From the NCBI RefSeq assembly GCF_003254575.1, contig NZ_QJUA01000009.1, positions 1-64,000 of the forward strand: 64,000 bases of DNA, in the 5' to 3' direction. The translations under genes and the position numbers were made by a program. The stretch is from Mycobacterium kyogaense. Its GTDB lineage: Bacteria > Actinomycetota > Actinomycetes > Mycobacteriales > Mycobacteriaceae. This document shows positions 17,808 through 25,045 of this stretch, one piece after another (position 1 is the first letter of the stretch; each line of letters starts with the position of its first letter). A model generated the notes under the pieces. The model was given only the letters and a program-made list of their open reading frames with translations, was not told the origin of the DNA and searched no databases.

Positions 17808-19151
17808 ATGACCAACCATCCGAGGTACTCACCGGGTCAGCATCCGGGTCAGCAGCCCGGCATGGGTGGCCAGGCGCCCCAAGGTCAGGTCGGCCCCGTG
17901 CGCTCCGGATCCCATGAGCAGCAACCCGGCTGGGATTGGCGGTACGCGACGGAGCAGCAGCGGCAGGCCTATCGCTCGCCCTACGATCCCTACCCCGGGG
18001 CGCCGATGCCGAACCCGTACCCGCGGCCCGGTTTCCCGCCTGCCGCACCGACGCCCAAGAAGCGTTCGCGCGCAACAGGTCTCGCCGCTGGAGCCGTGGC
18101 CATAGCGATCGTGTCCGCGGGCATCGGCGGTGGTGTCGCGACGCTGGTGCACCCGGCCCACAGTTCGACGGGCTTCAGCGCGTCGGGCGCGGCGCCGAGC
18201 CAGCCCGCCGCCAGCGTGCCCAATGGCTCGGTGGAGCAGGTCGCGGCGAAGGTCGTGCCGAGTGTGGTCAAGCTCGAAGTGAACGAAGGCCGCCAGTCCG
18301 AGGAGGGCTCGGGTGTCATCCTCTCCGCCGACGGGCTGATTTTGACCAACAACCACGTGGTCGCCGCCGCGGCGGCGCCGGGCGGTGGGCCGCAGACCAA
18401 GGTCACGTTCTCCGACGGCCGCACCGCTGCGTTCGACATCGTGGGCACCGATCCGGGCAGCGACATCGCCGTGGTCCGCGCGAAAGGGGTCTCCGGACTG
18501 ACGCCGATCGCGATCGGCTCGTCGGCGAATCTGCGGGTCGGCCAGGATGTGGTGGCGATCGGCTCGCCGCTGGGTCTGGAAGGCACCGTGACCACCGGCA
18601 TCATCAGTGCACTGAACCGCCCGGTCGCGGCCGGAGGCGATGCGCAGAACCAGAACACGGTGCTCGACGCGATCCAGACCGACGCGGCCATCAATCCCGG
18701 CAATTCCGGCGGCGCTCTGGTCAACATGAACGGTGAGCTGGTCGGGATCAACTCCGCCATCGCCACCATGGGCGCCGATTCCGGTGCAACACAGAGTGGC
18801 TCGATCGGTCTGGGCTTCGCGATCCCCGTCGACCAGGCCAAACGGATCGCCGACGAACTGATCCAGACGGGCAGCGCGACGCGCGCGTCGCTGGGTGTCC
18901 AGGTGGGCAACAACGCCGGGGGAGACGGGGCCAAGATCGTCGAGGTCACCCCGAACGGCGCGGCGTCCTCGGCAGGACTTCCCGCCGGGGTGACGGTGAC
19001 CAAGCTCGACGACCGGGTGATCGACAGCGCTGATGCCCTCGTCGCCGCGGTGCGGTCCAAGGCGCCCGGAGACAAGGTGACGCTGACCTATCTGGACCCC
19101 TCCGGGAAGCCGCAGACGGTCGACGTGACCTTGGGTAAGGCCGCACAGTGA
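17808..19151 (+). CDS. pepD: HtrA-like serine protease PepD
   Basis: A 447-residue membrane-anchored HtrA protease. A proline/glutamine-rich cytoplasmic N-terminus (about 1-85) is followed by one transmembrane helix (GLAAGAVAIAIVSAGIGGG), a trypsin-like domain with His in NNHVVA, Asp in DIAVVRA and Ser in INPGNSGGALVN, and a C-terminal PDZ domain (ASLGVQVG, NGAASSAGLPAG). It processes misfolded proteins outside the membrane and feeds back on MprAB/SigE stress signalling. The stop abuts moaB2 readings, so the genes are probably one unit. Confidence 0.95.
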   Translation: MTNHPRYSPGQHPGQQPGMGGQAPQGQVGPVRSGSHEQQPGWDWRYATEQQRQAYRSPYDPYPGAPMPNPYPRPGFPPAAPTPKKRSRATGLAAGAVAIAIVSAGIGGGVATLVHPAHSSTGFSASGAAPSQPAASVPNGSVEQVAAKVVPSVVKLEVNEGRQSEEGSGVILSADGLILTNNHVVAAAAAPGGGPQTKVTFSDGRTAAFDIVGTDPGSDIAVVRAKGVSGLTPIAIGSSANLRVGQDVVAIGSPLGLEGTVTTGIISALNRPVAAGGDAQNQNTVLDAIQTDAAINPGNSGGALVNMNGELVGINSAIATMGADSGATQSGSIGLGFAIPVDQAKRIADELIQTGSATRASLGVQVGNNAGGDGAKIVEVTPNGAASSAGLPAGVTVTKLDDRVIDSADALVAAVRSKAPGDKVTLTYLDPSGKPQTVDVTLGKAAQ

Positions 19152-19228
19152 GGGTGGTCCAGGGGCCGCCACGGCCGACGCTTCGAGTGGCTGCGCCGCT
19201 GTCCGTGCCGACATATACGGTTGTGCCC

Positions 19229-19726
19229 ATGGAACAGCCCCACACGTTGGTCGGCCGGGCTCTCGTCGTCGTCGTCGACGACCGCACCGCCCACGGCGAT
19301 GAAGAGGACCACAGCGGGCCTCTTGTCACGGAACTGCTCGGCGAGGCCGGATTCGTCGTCGACGGCGTCATCGTGGTCTCCTCCGACGAGGTCGAGATCC
19401 GCAACGCGCTCAACACCGCCGTCATCGGCGGCGTCGATCTCGTGATCTCGGTCGGTGGTACCGGTGTCACGCCGCGCGATGTCACCCCGGAGGCGACGCG
19501 CGATCTGCTCGACCGAGAGCTTCTCGGCATCGCCGAGGCGCTGCGGGCATCCGGCCTCGCGGCGGGCACCGCAGACGCCGGGCTGTCGCGTGGTCTCGCG
19601 GGCGTGTCTGGGAGCACCCTGGTGGTGAACCTCGCCGGGTCCCGGGCTGCAGTGCGCGACGGGATGGCAACACTCGGGCCGTTGGCCGCGCACATCATCG
19701 CGCAGCTATCCAGTTTGGAGATCTAA
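19229..19726 (+). CDS. moaB2: MoaB2, molybdopterin-binding-fold protein
   Basis: A 165-residue MogA/MoaB-fold protein (VVVDDRTAHGDEEDHSGPLV; SVGGTGVTPRDVTPEAT; AGLSRGLAGVSGSTLVVNLAGS). The family adenylates molybdopterin. In M. tuberculosis MoaB2 (Rv0984) has been reported to bind SigE, which fits its place beside mprAB-pepD. ATG at 19229 starts at the conserved region; GTG at 19148, overlapping the pepD stop, is an alternative that adds 27 unremarkable residues. A strong hairpin follows the stop. Confidence 0.88.
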   Translation: MEQPHTLVGRALVVVVDDRTAHGDEEDHSGPLVTELLGEAGFVVDGVIVVSSDEVEIRNALNTAVIGGVDLVISVGGTGVTPRDVTPEATRDLLDRELLGIAEALRASGLAAGTADAGLSRGLAGVSGSTLVVNLAGSRAAVRDGMATLGPLAAHIIAQLSSLEI

Positions 19727-19755
19727 ACGCCATGGGCTGGCAGGAGCTAGTCCAC

Positions 19756-19790
19756 ACGCGGGTCGGAGGAGCTTCCTCTCCGACCCGCGT
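19756..19790 (+). terminator. Terminator-like hairpin after moaB2
   Basis: ACGCGGGTCGG (19756-19766) pairs perfectly with CCGACCCGCGT (19780-19790), with a short AGGAG/CTTCCT loop. It is 30 bases after the moaB2 stop and is followed by TTCC rather than a T run, the usual mycobacterial form. Confidence 0.72.
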
Positions 19791-19857
19791 TTCCGTGTCC
19801 GGACCGCGCGTCCGACCAGCAGTGTTAACGGAAAGTGAACTGCCATCCCGGCTCGGG

Positions 19858-19873
19858 TGTGATCTTTGTCACA
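19858..19873. promoter_or_regulatory. Consensus CRP (cAMP receptor) site
   Basis: TGTGA-TCTTTG-TCACA is an exact TGTGA-N6-TCACA palindrome, extended by one base on each side (G...C). It ends 13 bases before the ATG of the small acidic protein gene. Mycobacterial CRP (Rv3676 type) binds this consensus. The closeness to the start suggests repression, or activation from a site overlapping a downstream promoter. Confidence 0.72.
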
Positions 19874-19886
19874 CAGGGTGGGCTCA

Positions 19887-20054
19887 ATGACCGAGCAGTC
19901 GCGGCCATCGCGCGATGTAGTTAACAAGGTGTTCGGTGAGACATTGCCTGAGATGCCGCCCGGTGAACGCGATCCAGACCGGGACGGAGACGACGACGAC
20001 CGGGATCGCTGGCTGCGGGACAACATTCCGCCTCATCACGGCGATCACGGCTGA
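19887..20054 (+). CDS. Small acidic conserved mycobacterial protein
   Basis: A 55-residue protein, MTEQSRPSRDVVNKVFGETLPE followed by an Asp/Arg/Gly-rich tail with DRDGDDDDRDRWLRDNIPPHH. No known domain; cytoplasmic and probably disordered at the C-terminus. ATG at 19887 is used rather than an earlier in-frame start that lies inside the CRP palindrome region. Conserved small proteins of this look sit beside moaB2/mscL in mycobacteria, to my recollection. The consensus CRP site links it to cAMP. Function unknown. Confidence 0.68.
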   Translation: MTEQSRPSRDVVNKVFGETLPEMPPGERDPDRDGDDDDRDRWLRDNIPPHHGDHG

Positions 20055-20447
20055 CCTGTAGGTTCACCACAGCTCCATTTCAGGAACCTGGTGTAACGCC
20101 GTCGCCGCGGAACGCGAAGACGTTGGTGCGGGGTCAAGATCAGCGACGGAGTTCTTCTGCCGACCCCCGTCGTCGCGAGGAGGGGGTCGCTGACTCTCGA
20201 GGGGTCGTCAGCAAACGTTGGCCGCGGTGTGCGCCCTACGACACCACACAGACGTACGCGTTGCCGGTCGGATGCCTCCTCGTTATGTTCCTCTCGTCAA
20301 AACGATGAGTGATTCGTAAGAACAAAATGTGAGCTTTTTAATTCCACTCACATGAAGTTCTCGCGAGGTGTGTGGTGTAGCAGTACGGCCAGGCACGAGC
20401 AACCGGTGCCCCGACATGGGGACCCGTTCTACTGAGCAAGGGAGAAC
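20055..20447. other. Intergenic region before the porin array
   Basis: 393 bases without a convincing gene. A hairpin with arms CGACCCCC (20161-20168) and GGGGGTCG (20182-20189) could end the preceding transcript. The stretch 20300-20350 is unusually AT-rich and holds the inverted repeat listed separately. The last 90 bases would be the leader of the first porin mRNA, with GGGAGA as ribosome site just before ATG 20448. Confidence 0.6.
20327..20353. promoter_or_regulatory. AT-rich inverted repeat upstream of the first porin
   Basis: ATGTGAG (20327-20333) and CTCACAT (20347-20353) flank a 13-base AT-rich spacer containing TTTTTAATT. About 95 bases before the first porin start. It could be an operator or part of the promoter; the protein is unknown. 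Confidence 0.4.
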
Positions 20448-21095
20448 ATGAAGGCAATCAGTCGGGTGCTGATCGCGATGGTCGCGGCCATCGCTGCGTT
20501 GTTCGTGAGCACTGGCACCTCTCACGCAGGGCTGGACAATGAGCTGAGCCTGGTCGATGGCAAGGGTCGGACGTTGACGATCCAGCAGTGGGACACGTTC
20601 CTCAACGGCGTGTTTCCCCTTGACCGCAACCGGCTGACCCGCGAGTGGTTCCACTCGGGCAAGGCTGTGTACAGCGTGGCCGGCGAGGGCGCCGATGATT
20701 TCGAGGGCACCCTGGAGCTGGGTTACCAGATCGGCTTCCCGTGGTCGCTGGGCGTGGGCATCAACTTCAGCTACACCACCCCCAACATCGCGCTCGACGG
20801 CCAGGACGTCATCGGCGTCGATGGCGTCGGCATCGACCTGTTCCCGGCGATCTCGACGCCGCCGCTGTTCCCGGGCGTGTCGATCTCGGCGGACCTGGGC
20901 AACGGCCCCGGTATCCAGGAAGTCGCGACGTTCACCGTCGACGTCTCCGGCCCCAATGGCGCGGTGGCAGTGTCGAACGCGCACGGCACGGTGACCGGTG
21001 CTGCCGGCGGTGTGCTGCTGCGTCCCTACGCACGTCTGATCTCGTCGGCCGGTGACAGCGTCACCACCTACGGCGAACCCTGGAACATGAACTGA
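20448..21095 (+). CDS. MspA-family outer-membrane porin, copy 1
   Basis: A 215-residue MspA-type porin: 27-residue signal peptide ending TSHA, then a 188-residue mature protein beginning GLDNELSLVDG and ending TTYGEPWNMN. Octamers form the main hydrophilic channel of fast-growing mycobacteria. Relative to MspA as I recall it, the constriction loop after TTPNI is LDGQD (Asp90, Gly91, Asp93) and the following loop is four residues longer. The vestibule Asp56 and Glu59 equivalents are kept. From codon 6 to the stop the DNA is identical to copy 2. Synteny corresponds to M. smegmatis mspC. Confidence 0.95.
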   Translation: MKAISRVLIAMVAAIAALFVSTGTSHAGLDNELSLVDGKGRTLTIQQWDTFLNGVFPLDRNRLTREWFHSGKAVYSVAGEGADDFEGTLELGYQIGFPWSLGVGINFSYTTPNIALDGQDVIGVDGVGIDLFPAISTPPLFPGVSISADLGNGPGIQEVATFTVDVSGPNGAVAVSNAHGTVTGAAGGVLLRPYARLISSAGDSVTTYGEPWNMN

Positions 21096-21123
21096 CCCAC
21101 GGGCATCGCCCACGAGTTCGGTG

Positions 21124-21153
21124 GAGTGCCGGTCCTTCGAGGCCGGCACTCCG
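21124..21153 (+). terminator. Hairpin between porin copies 1 and 2
   Basis: GGAGTGCCGG (21124-21133) pairs with CCGGCACTCC (21144-21153) across a 10-base loop. No T run follows. It may attenuate read-through from copy 1 into copy 2, whose start is only 28 bases on, or stabilise the upstream message. Confidence 0.6.
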
Positions 21154-21181
21154 TCGCTCTCACCACCTGAAAAGGATCACC

Positions 21182-21829
21182 ATGAAGACAATTTCTCGGG
21201 TGCTGATCGCGATGGTCGCGGCCATCGCTGCGTTGTTCGTGAGCACTGGCACCTCTCACGCAGGGCTGGACAATGAGCTGAGCCTGGTCGATGGCAAGGG
21301 TCGGACGTTGACGATCCAGCAGTGGGACACGTTCCTCAACGGCGTGTTTCCCCTTGACCGCAACCGGCTGACCCGCGAGTGGTTCCACTCGGGCAAGGCT
21401 GTGTACAGCGTGGCCGGCGAGGGCGCCGATGATTTCGAGGGCACCCTGGAGCTGGGTTACCAGATCGGCTTCCCGTGGTCGCTGGGCGTGGGCATCAACT
21501 TCAGCTACACCACCCCCAACATCGCGCTCGACGGCCAGGACGTCATCGGCGTCGATGGCGTCGGCATCGACCTGTTCCCGGCGATCTCGACGCCGCCGCT
21601 GTTCCCGGGCGTGTCGATCTCGGCGGACCTGGGCAACGGCCCCGGTATCCAGGAAGTCGCGACGTTCACCGTCGACGTCTCCGGCCCCAATGGCGCGGTG
21701 GCAGTGTCGAACGCGCACGGCACGGTGACCGGTGCTGCCGGCGGTGTGCTGCTGCGTCCCTACGCACGTCTGATCTCGTCGGCCGGTGACAGCGTCACCA
21801 CCTACGGCGAACCCTGGAACATGAACTGA
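21182..21829 (+). CDS. MspA-family outer-membrane porin, copy 2
   Basis: A 215-residue porin, identical in protein to copy 1 except residue 3 (Thr for Ala, in the signal peptide). Only four bases differ in the first 14; the remaining 634 bases, including the stop, are identical, so duplication or gene conversion is recent. AAAAGGATCACC provides the ribosome site. The 86-base gap after copy 1 leaves room for only a short promoter, so it may be co-transcribed with copy 1. A strong intrinsic terminator follows. Confidence 0.95.
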   Translation: MKTISRVLIAMVAAIAALFVSTGTSHAGLDNELSLVDGKGRTLTIQQWDTFLNGVFPLDRNRLTREWFHSGKAVYSVAGEGADDFEGTLELGYQIGFPWSLGVGINFSYTTPNIALDGQDVIGVDGVGIDLFPAISTPPLFPGVSISADLGNGPGIQEVATFTVDVSGPNGAVAVSNAHGTVTGAAGGVLLRPYARLISSAGDSVTTYGEPWNMN

Positions 21830-21846
21830 TGTAACGGTTCTCCAGA

Positions 21847-21880
21847 AGCGGCCTCTGACTTCGGTCAGGGGCCGCTTTTG
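21847..21880 (+). terminator. Intrinsic terminator after porin copy 2
   Basis: AGCGGCCTCTGAC (21847-21859), loop TTCG, GTCAGGGGCCGCT (21864-21876), then TTTT. One mismatch-like step (T/G). Classical rho-independent terminator. Confidence 0.85.
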
Positions 21881-21950
21881 CGTACGGCCCAGATGGACTC
21901 TGACACGTTCAGGATGGACTCCCTGTCTGTGACCAGGTTGGTAAGTGAAT

Positions 21951-21973
21951 ACCAAACAGCTTGGCGGGCAAGC
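21951..21973 (+). promoter_or_regulatory. Shared upstream motif of porin copy 3
   Basis: ACCAAACAGCTTGGCGG then GCAAGC, repeated with one change before copy 4 at 22805-22827. About 75 bases before the start codon. Both copies are preceded by TGTGACCAG and followed by a TTACTTTC/ATACTTTC box that could be a -10 region. Conserved although the surrounding leader differs, so it is probably a promoter or activator site. Confidence 0.5.
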
Positions 21974-22047
21974 AGTCCGGCGCAACGGCTGGTTACTTTC
22001 ATCTCCTCGATGACGAAACCCCCATCGATTTACGGGCTGAGGAGAGC

Positions 22048-22695
22048 ATGAAGCTGATCATCCGGGTGTTGGTAGCACTGAGCATGAGCGTTGCGGCGCT
22101 GCTCGTCAGCACCGGCACATCGCACGCAGGGCTGGACAACGAACTGAGTCTCGTGGACGGTAAGGGCCGCACCCTGACCATCCAGCAGTGGGACACCTTC
22201 CTCAATGGTGTGTTCCCCCTTGACCGCAACCGGCTGACCCGCGAGTGGTTCCACTCGGGCAAGGCGGTCTACTCGGTCGTGGGTGACGGGGCCAAGGACT
22301 TCGCGGGCACGTTGGAGCTGGGTTATCAGATCGGCTTCCCGTGGTCGCTGGGTGTGGGCATCAACTTCAGCTACACCACGCCGAACATCGCGCTCGATCA
22401 GCAGGACATCATCGGTACGGCAAAGGGCCCGATCGATCTGTTCCCGCCGATCTCGACGCCGCCGCTGCTGCCCGGTGTCTCGATCTCGGCGGATCTGGGC
22501 AACGGCCCGGGCATCCAGGAAGTCGCGACGTTCTCGGTCGACGTCTCCGGTGACCACGGCGCCGTCGCGGTGTCGAACGCCCACGGAACCGTCACGGGTG
22601 CGGCCGGCGGCGTGCTCCTGCGGCCCTATGCGCGCTTGATCTCCAAGGACGGCGACAGCGTCACGACCTACGGAGAACCCTGGAACATGAACTGA
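22048..22695 (+). CDS. MspA-family outer-membrane porin, copy 3
   Basis: A 215-residue porin with a 27-residue signal peptide and 188-residue mature chain. It differs from copies 1/2 at functional places: constriction loop LDQQD (Asp90, Gln91, Asp93), next loop IIGTAKGPIDLFPPIS, Lys56 and Ala59 in place of the acidic pair, and GDHG where MspA has the Glu139 turn. The channel mouth should be less negative. ATG 22048 follows the ribosome site GAGGAGAG. An upstream in-frame ATG (21961) lies within the conserved promoter motif and is rejected. Confidence 0.95.
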   Translation: MKLIIRVLVALSMSVAALLVSTGTSHAGLDNELSLVDGKGRTLTIQQWDTFLNGVFPLDRNRLTREWFHSGKAVYSVVGDGAKDFAGTLELGYQIGFPWSLGVGINFSYTTPNIALDQQDIIGTAKGPIDLFPPISTPPLLPGVSISADLGNGPGIQEVATFSVDVSGDHGAVAVSNAHGTVTGAAGGVLLRPYARLISKDGDSVTTYGEPWNMN

Positions 22696-22726
22696 ACACG
22701 AACTGACTTCTCGGTCTCTGCGCGGG

Positions 22727-22759
22727 AGCGGCCCCTGACGACAGTCGGGGGCCGCTTTT
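22727..22759 (+). terminator. Intrinsic terminator after porin copy 3
   Basis: AGCGGCCCC (22727-22735) pairs with GGGGCCGCT (22748-22756) around a TGACGACAGTCG centre that extends the stem, followed by TTT. Close relative of the terminator after copy 2, consistent with duplication of the gene-plus-terminator unit. Confidence 0.83.
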
Positions 22760-22804
22760 GTGACCGTCGTCTCCCGCTACCTGTGACCAGCCTGGCAATT
22801 GGTT

Positions 22805-22827
22805 ACCAAACAGCTTGGCGGACAAGC
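22805..22827 (+). promoter_or_regulatory. Shared upstream motif of porin copy 4
   Basis: ACCAAACAGCTTGGCGG then ACAAGC, matching 21951-21973 with one substitution. It is followed by GGCTAGATACTTTCGTC, whose TAGATACT is a good -10 candidate, about 60 bases before the start codon. Confidence 0.5.
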
Positions 22828-22910
22828 GGTGCGGTGCCCGGCTAGATACTTTCGTCTCCTCAAAGATGAGAAATTTTCCAATAATTCACCGTCAACGGGC
22901 TGAGGAGAGC

Positions 22911-23558
22911 ATGAAGCTGATCATCCGGGTGTTGGTAGCACTGAGCATGAGCGTTGCGGCGCTGCTCGTCAGCACCGGCACATCGCACGCAGGGCTGGAC
23001 AACGAACTGAGTCTGGTGGACGGTAAGGGCCGCACGCTGACCATCCAGCAGTGGGACACCTTCCTCAATGGTGTGTTCCCCCTTGACCGCAACCGGCTGA
23101 CCCGCGAGTGGTTCCACTCGGGCAAGGCGGTCTACTCGGTCGTGGGTGACGGGGCCAAGGACTTCGCGGGCACGTTGGAGCTGGGTTATCAGATCGGCTT
23201 CCCGTGGTCGCTGGGTGTGGGCATCAACTTCAGCTACACCACGCCGAACATCGCGCTCGATCAGCAGGACATCATCGGTACGGCAAAGGGCCCGATCGAT
23301 CTGTTCCCGCCGATCTCGACGCCGCCGCTGCTGCCCGGTGTCTCGATCTCGGCGGATCTGGGCAACGGCCCGGGCATCCAGGAAGTCGCGACGTTCTCGG
23401 TCGACGTCTCCGGTGACCACGGCGCCGTCGCGGTGTCGAACGCCCACGGAACCGTCACGGGTGCGGCCGGCGGCGTGCTCCTGCGGCCCTATGCGCGCTT
23501 GATCTCCAAGGACGGCGACAGCGTCACGACCTACGGAGAACCCTGGAACATGAACTAG
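22911..23558 (+). CDS. MspA-family outer-membrane porin, copy 4
   Basis: A 215-residue porin with the same protein sequence as copy 3. Within the coding region only two silent changes are visible (CTC/CTG and ACC/ACG early in the mature part) plus a different stop codon (TAG). The leader CGGGCTGAGGAGAGC before ATG 22911 is also shared. No terminator is visible after it, so the secreted protein gene at 23698 may be co-transcribed. Confidence 0.95.
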   Translation: MKLIIRVLVALSMSVAALLVSTGTSHAGLDNELSLVDGKGRTLTIQQWDTFLNGVFPLDRNRLTREWFHSGKAVYSVVGDGAKDFAGTLELGYQIGFPWSLGVGINFSYTTPNIALDQQDIIGTAKGPIDLFPPISTPPLLPGVSISADLGNGPGIQEVATFSVDVSGDHGAVAVSNAHGTVTGAAGGVLLRPYARLISKDGDSVTTYGEPWNMN

Positions 23559-23697
23559 GTGGATTACCCACTTCGGCAAGGGAAAACTCAAGGTGAGGAA
23601 GATGATTCTCAACATTGCGCTACCTGCGCACGAAGCGTTCAACACTGGTAATCTGACCGGACCTAGCTTCAACCAGTTCAAAGAGAAGGGACGGCCG

Positions 23698-24114
23698 GTG
23701 GCCGAGTACGGTACTTCCGTTTCCGCGCGGTTGGCGAAGCCGATCGCAATGGGGCTGAGCGGTCTCGCCGCTGCCGCCGCGCTCATGACAATCGGTGTGG
23801 GCACTGCCAGCGCCGACGACATGTCTGCTGATCCCTCGACGCCGGGTAACGGCCGCGAGGCCGACGGCGCAGTCCGCTCGCCCGACGTGTCCAACGGCTC
23901 GTCGGGTGTCATGGCGCAGGGTGAGGTCCGCACCTCCGGGTTCGGCGAGGCTCTCGCTTCGCAGGGCGGCGAGGTTCGCACCTCGACGCGTGGCGTCCCC
24001 GGCACGAAGGCATGGGTGTTCTCCGGTGCTGCCGGCGACATCAGCGCCTGCGTGTACGACGGCCCGTGGTGCGCGAACTGGATGGCGATCCCGTTCGACA
24101 TCAACAACCCCTGA
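23698..24114 (+). CDS. Secreted protein of unknown function with GEVRTS repeats
   Basis: A 138-residue protein with a signal peptide of about 39 residues (LAKPIAMGLSGLAAAAALMT ... GTASA) and a mature part of about 99 residues. The mature chain has two GEVRTS repeats (GEVRTSGFGEAL and GEVRTSTRGVPG), then a C-terminal block with two Cys (ISACVYDGPWCANWM) likely forming a disulfide. I choose GTG 23698 because GAGAAGGG lies 8 bases before it; an in-frame GTG at 23593 would put 35 polar residues before the signal. No family recognised. Ends in a strong terminator. Confidence 0.72.
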   Translation: MAEYGTSVSARLAKPIAMGLSGLAAAAALMTIGVGTASADDMSADPSTPGNGREADGAVRSPDVSNGSSGVMAQGEVRTSGFGEALASQGGEVRTSTRGVPGTKAWVFSGAAGDISACVYDGPWCANWMAIPFDINNP

Positions 24115-24127
24115 TCGACTCTCACGC

Positions 24128-24159
24128 AAAAGGCCCCCGGCGAAAGCCGGGGGCCTTTT
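24128..24159. terminator. Bidirectional intrinsic terminator
   Basis: AAAAGGCCCCCGGC (24128-24141), GAAA loop, GCCGGGGGCCTTTT (24146-24159): a perfect 14-base stem with A and T runs at its ends, so it works on both strands for the secreted-protein gene and the convergent mscL. Confidence 0.93.
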
Positions 24160-24172
24160 GTTGTGTATGCGG

Positions 24173-24631
24173 TCAGTCGCGGTCCGCGCTGGTGTATGTC
24201 GCGGTATCCGGGCTGGGGCCGGTACCGGGTCCGCTGACGTGCTTTCCTGCCGGACCGTTGTTCTCCTGCAGCAGGTTTCGGATCTCGGTGAGCAGGCTCA
24301 GCTCGGTGTCCTGCGCTTGCTCCACCTCGCCGCGCTCGCGGAGCTTCTTGTACGGAAGCACGATGACGAAGTAGACGACGGCCGCCACCAGAAGAAAGTT
24401 GATGAAGGCGGAGAGGACCGCATTGAAGTCGACGTACTTGTCGGCACCCAGCGGGATCTTCAAGATCCCGTACTCCCTGTCGCCACCGGCACCGATTCGG
24501 TCGATGAGCGGCTGAATCACGCTGTCGGTGAAGGCCTTCACCAGAGCGGTGAACGCGGTGCCGATGACGACCGCCACCGACAGATCGATCACGTTGCCGC
24601 GGGCGAGAAATTCCTTGAACCCTTTGATCAT
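24173..24631 (-). CDS. mscL: Large-conductance mechanosensitive channel MscL
   Basis: A 152-residue inner-membrane channel that opens under hypo-osmotic stress. N-terminal [22 protein letters not shown]1 ([13 protein letters not shown]), periplasmic loop, TM2 ([16 protein letters not shown]) and the cytoplasmic helix LTEIRNLLQ with a long tail. Two ATGs compete: GGGAGG abuts the first (24637) but is six bases from the second (24631), the ideal distance, and M. tuberculosis MscL starts MLKGFKEF, so 24631 is chosen. Confidence 0.95.
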   Translation of the reverse strand: MIKGFKEFLARGNVIDLSVAVVIGTAFTALVKAFTDSVIQPLIDRIGAGGDREYGILKIPLGADKYVDFNAVLSAFINFLLVAAVVYFVIVLPYKKLRERGEVEQAQDTELSLLTEIRNLLQENNGPAGKHVSGPGTGPSPDTATYTSADRD

Positions 24632-24748
24632 GCTCATCCTCCCGATCGCAGAATGCGGACTGACAGGGCTCCACGTTAGTCGTTACTGCCACCGATCGAA
24701 CACTTTCTGCCACCGGAATGATCGGCCTGAGCTGCGGGTTTAACAGGC

Positions 24749-25045
24749 ATGAACACAATCGGCATCGCCACCGCAACAGCCACCGCCCTCACCGCTGTGG
24801 CGCTGGGGCTGGTGGCACCGGCACTCGCCGCGCCCACCGCGGCCAGCGCCGAGGACACCATCAGCGAGCTGGAGGCCGCAGGCAACCGGGTCATCGTCAC
24901 GCGCCAGTCGCGAGTTCCGCTCGACGAGGCGGCGGTGGTCAACATGACCACCGGTCCAGACATCTGGAAGCGGGTGTGGGACGCCAACTTCGAGGATCAG
25001 CATCTGACCAGGACGGGCAGCGTCATCTACCTGACCGTGAAGTGA
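24749..25045 (+). CDS. Small exported protein of unknown function
   Basis: A 98-residue protein with a signal peptide (MNTIGIATATATALTAVALG, then LVAPALAAPTAASA) and a mature part of about 64 residues: EDTISELEAAGNRVIVTRQSR ... DIWKRVWDANFEDQHLTRTGSVIYLTVK. No Cys. It resembles small secreted mycobacterial proteins with a TISELEAAGNRVIV-like opening; function unknown. Divergent from mscL; the 111 bases between their starts must hold both promoters. It ends directly against the convergent SAF gene. Confidence 0.72.
   Translation: MNTIGIATATATALTAVALGLVAPALAAPTAASAEDTISELEAAGNRVIVTRQSRVPLDEAAVVNMTTGPDIWKRVWDANFEDQHLTRTGSVIYLTVK

Noticed and set aside
20448..21829. Porin duplication as an assembly artefact
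   Set aside because: The first codons, the 86-base spacer and the terminators differ between copies, so the duplicated units have unique flanks.
22860..24776. 638-residue minus-strand frame under porin copy 4 and the secreted protein
   Set aside because: Crosses a strong bidirectional terminator and mscL; repeated exactly wherever the porin DNA is repeated, as a shadow would be.
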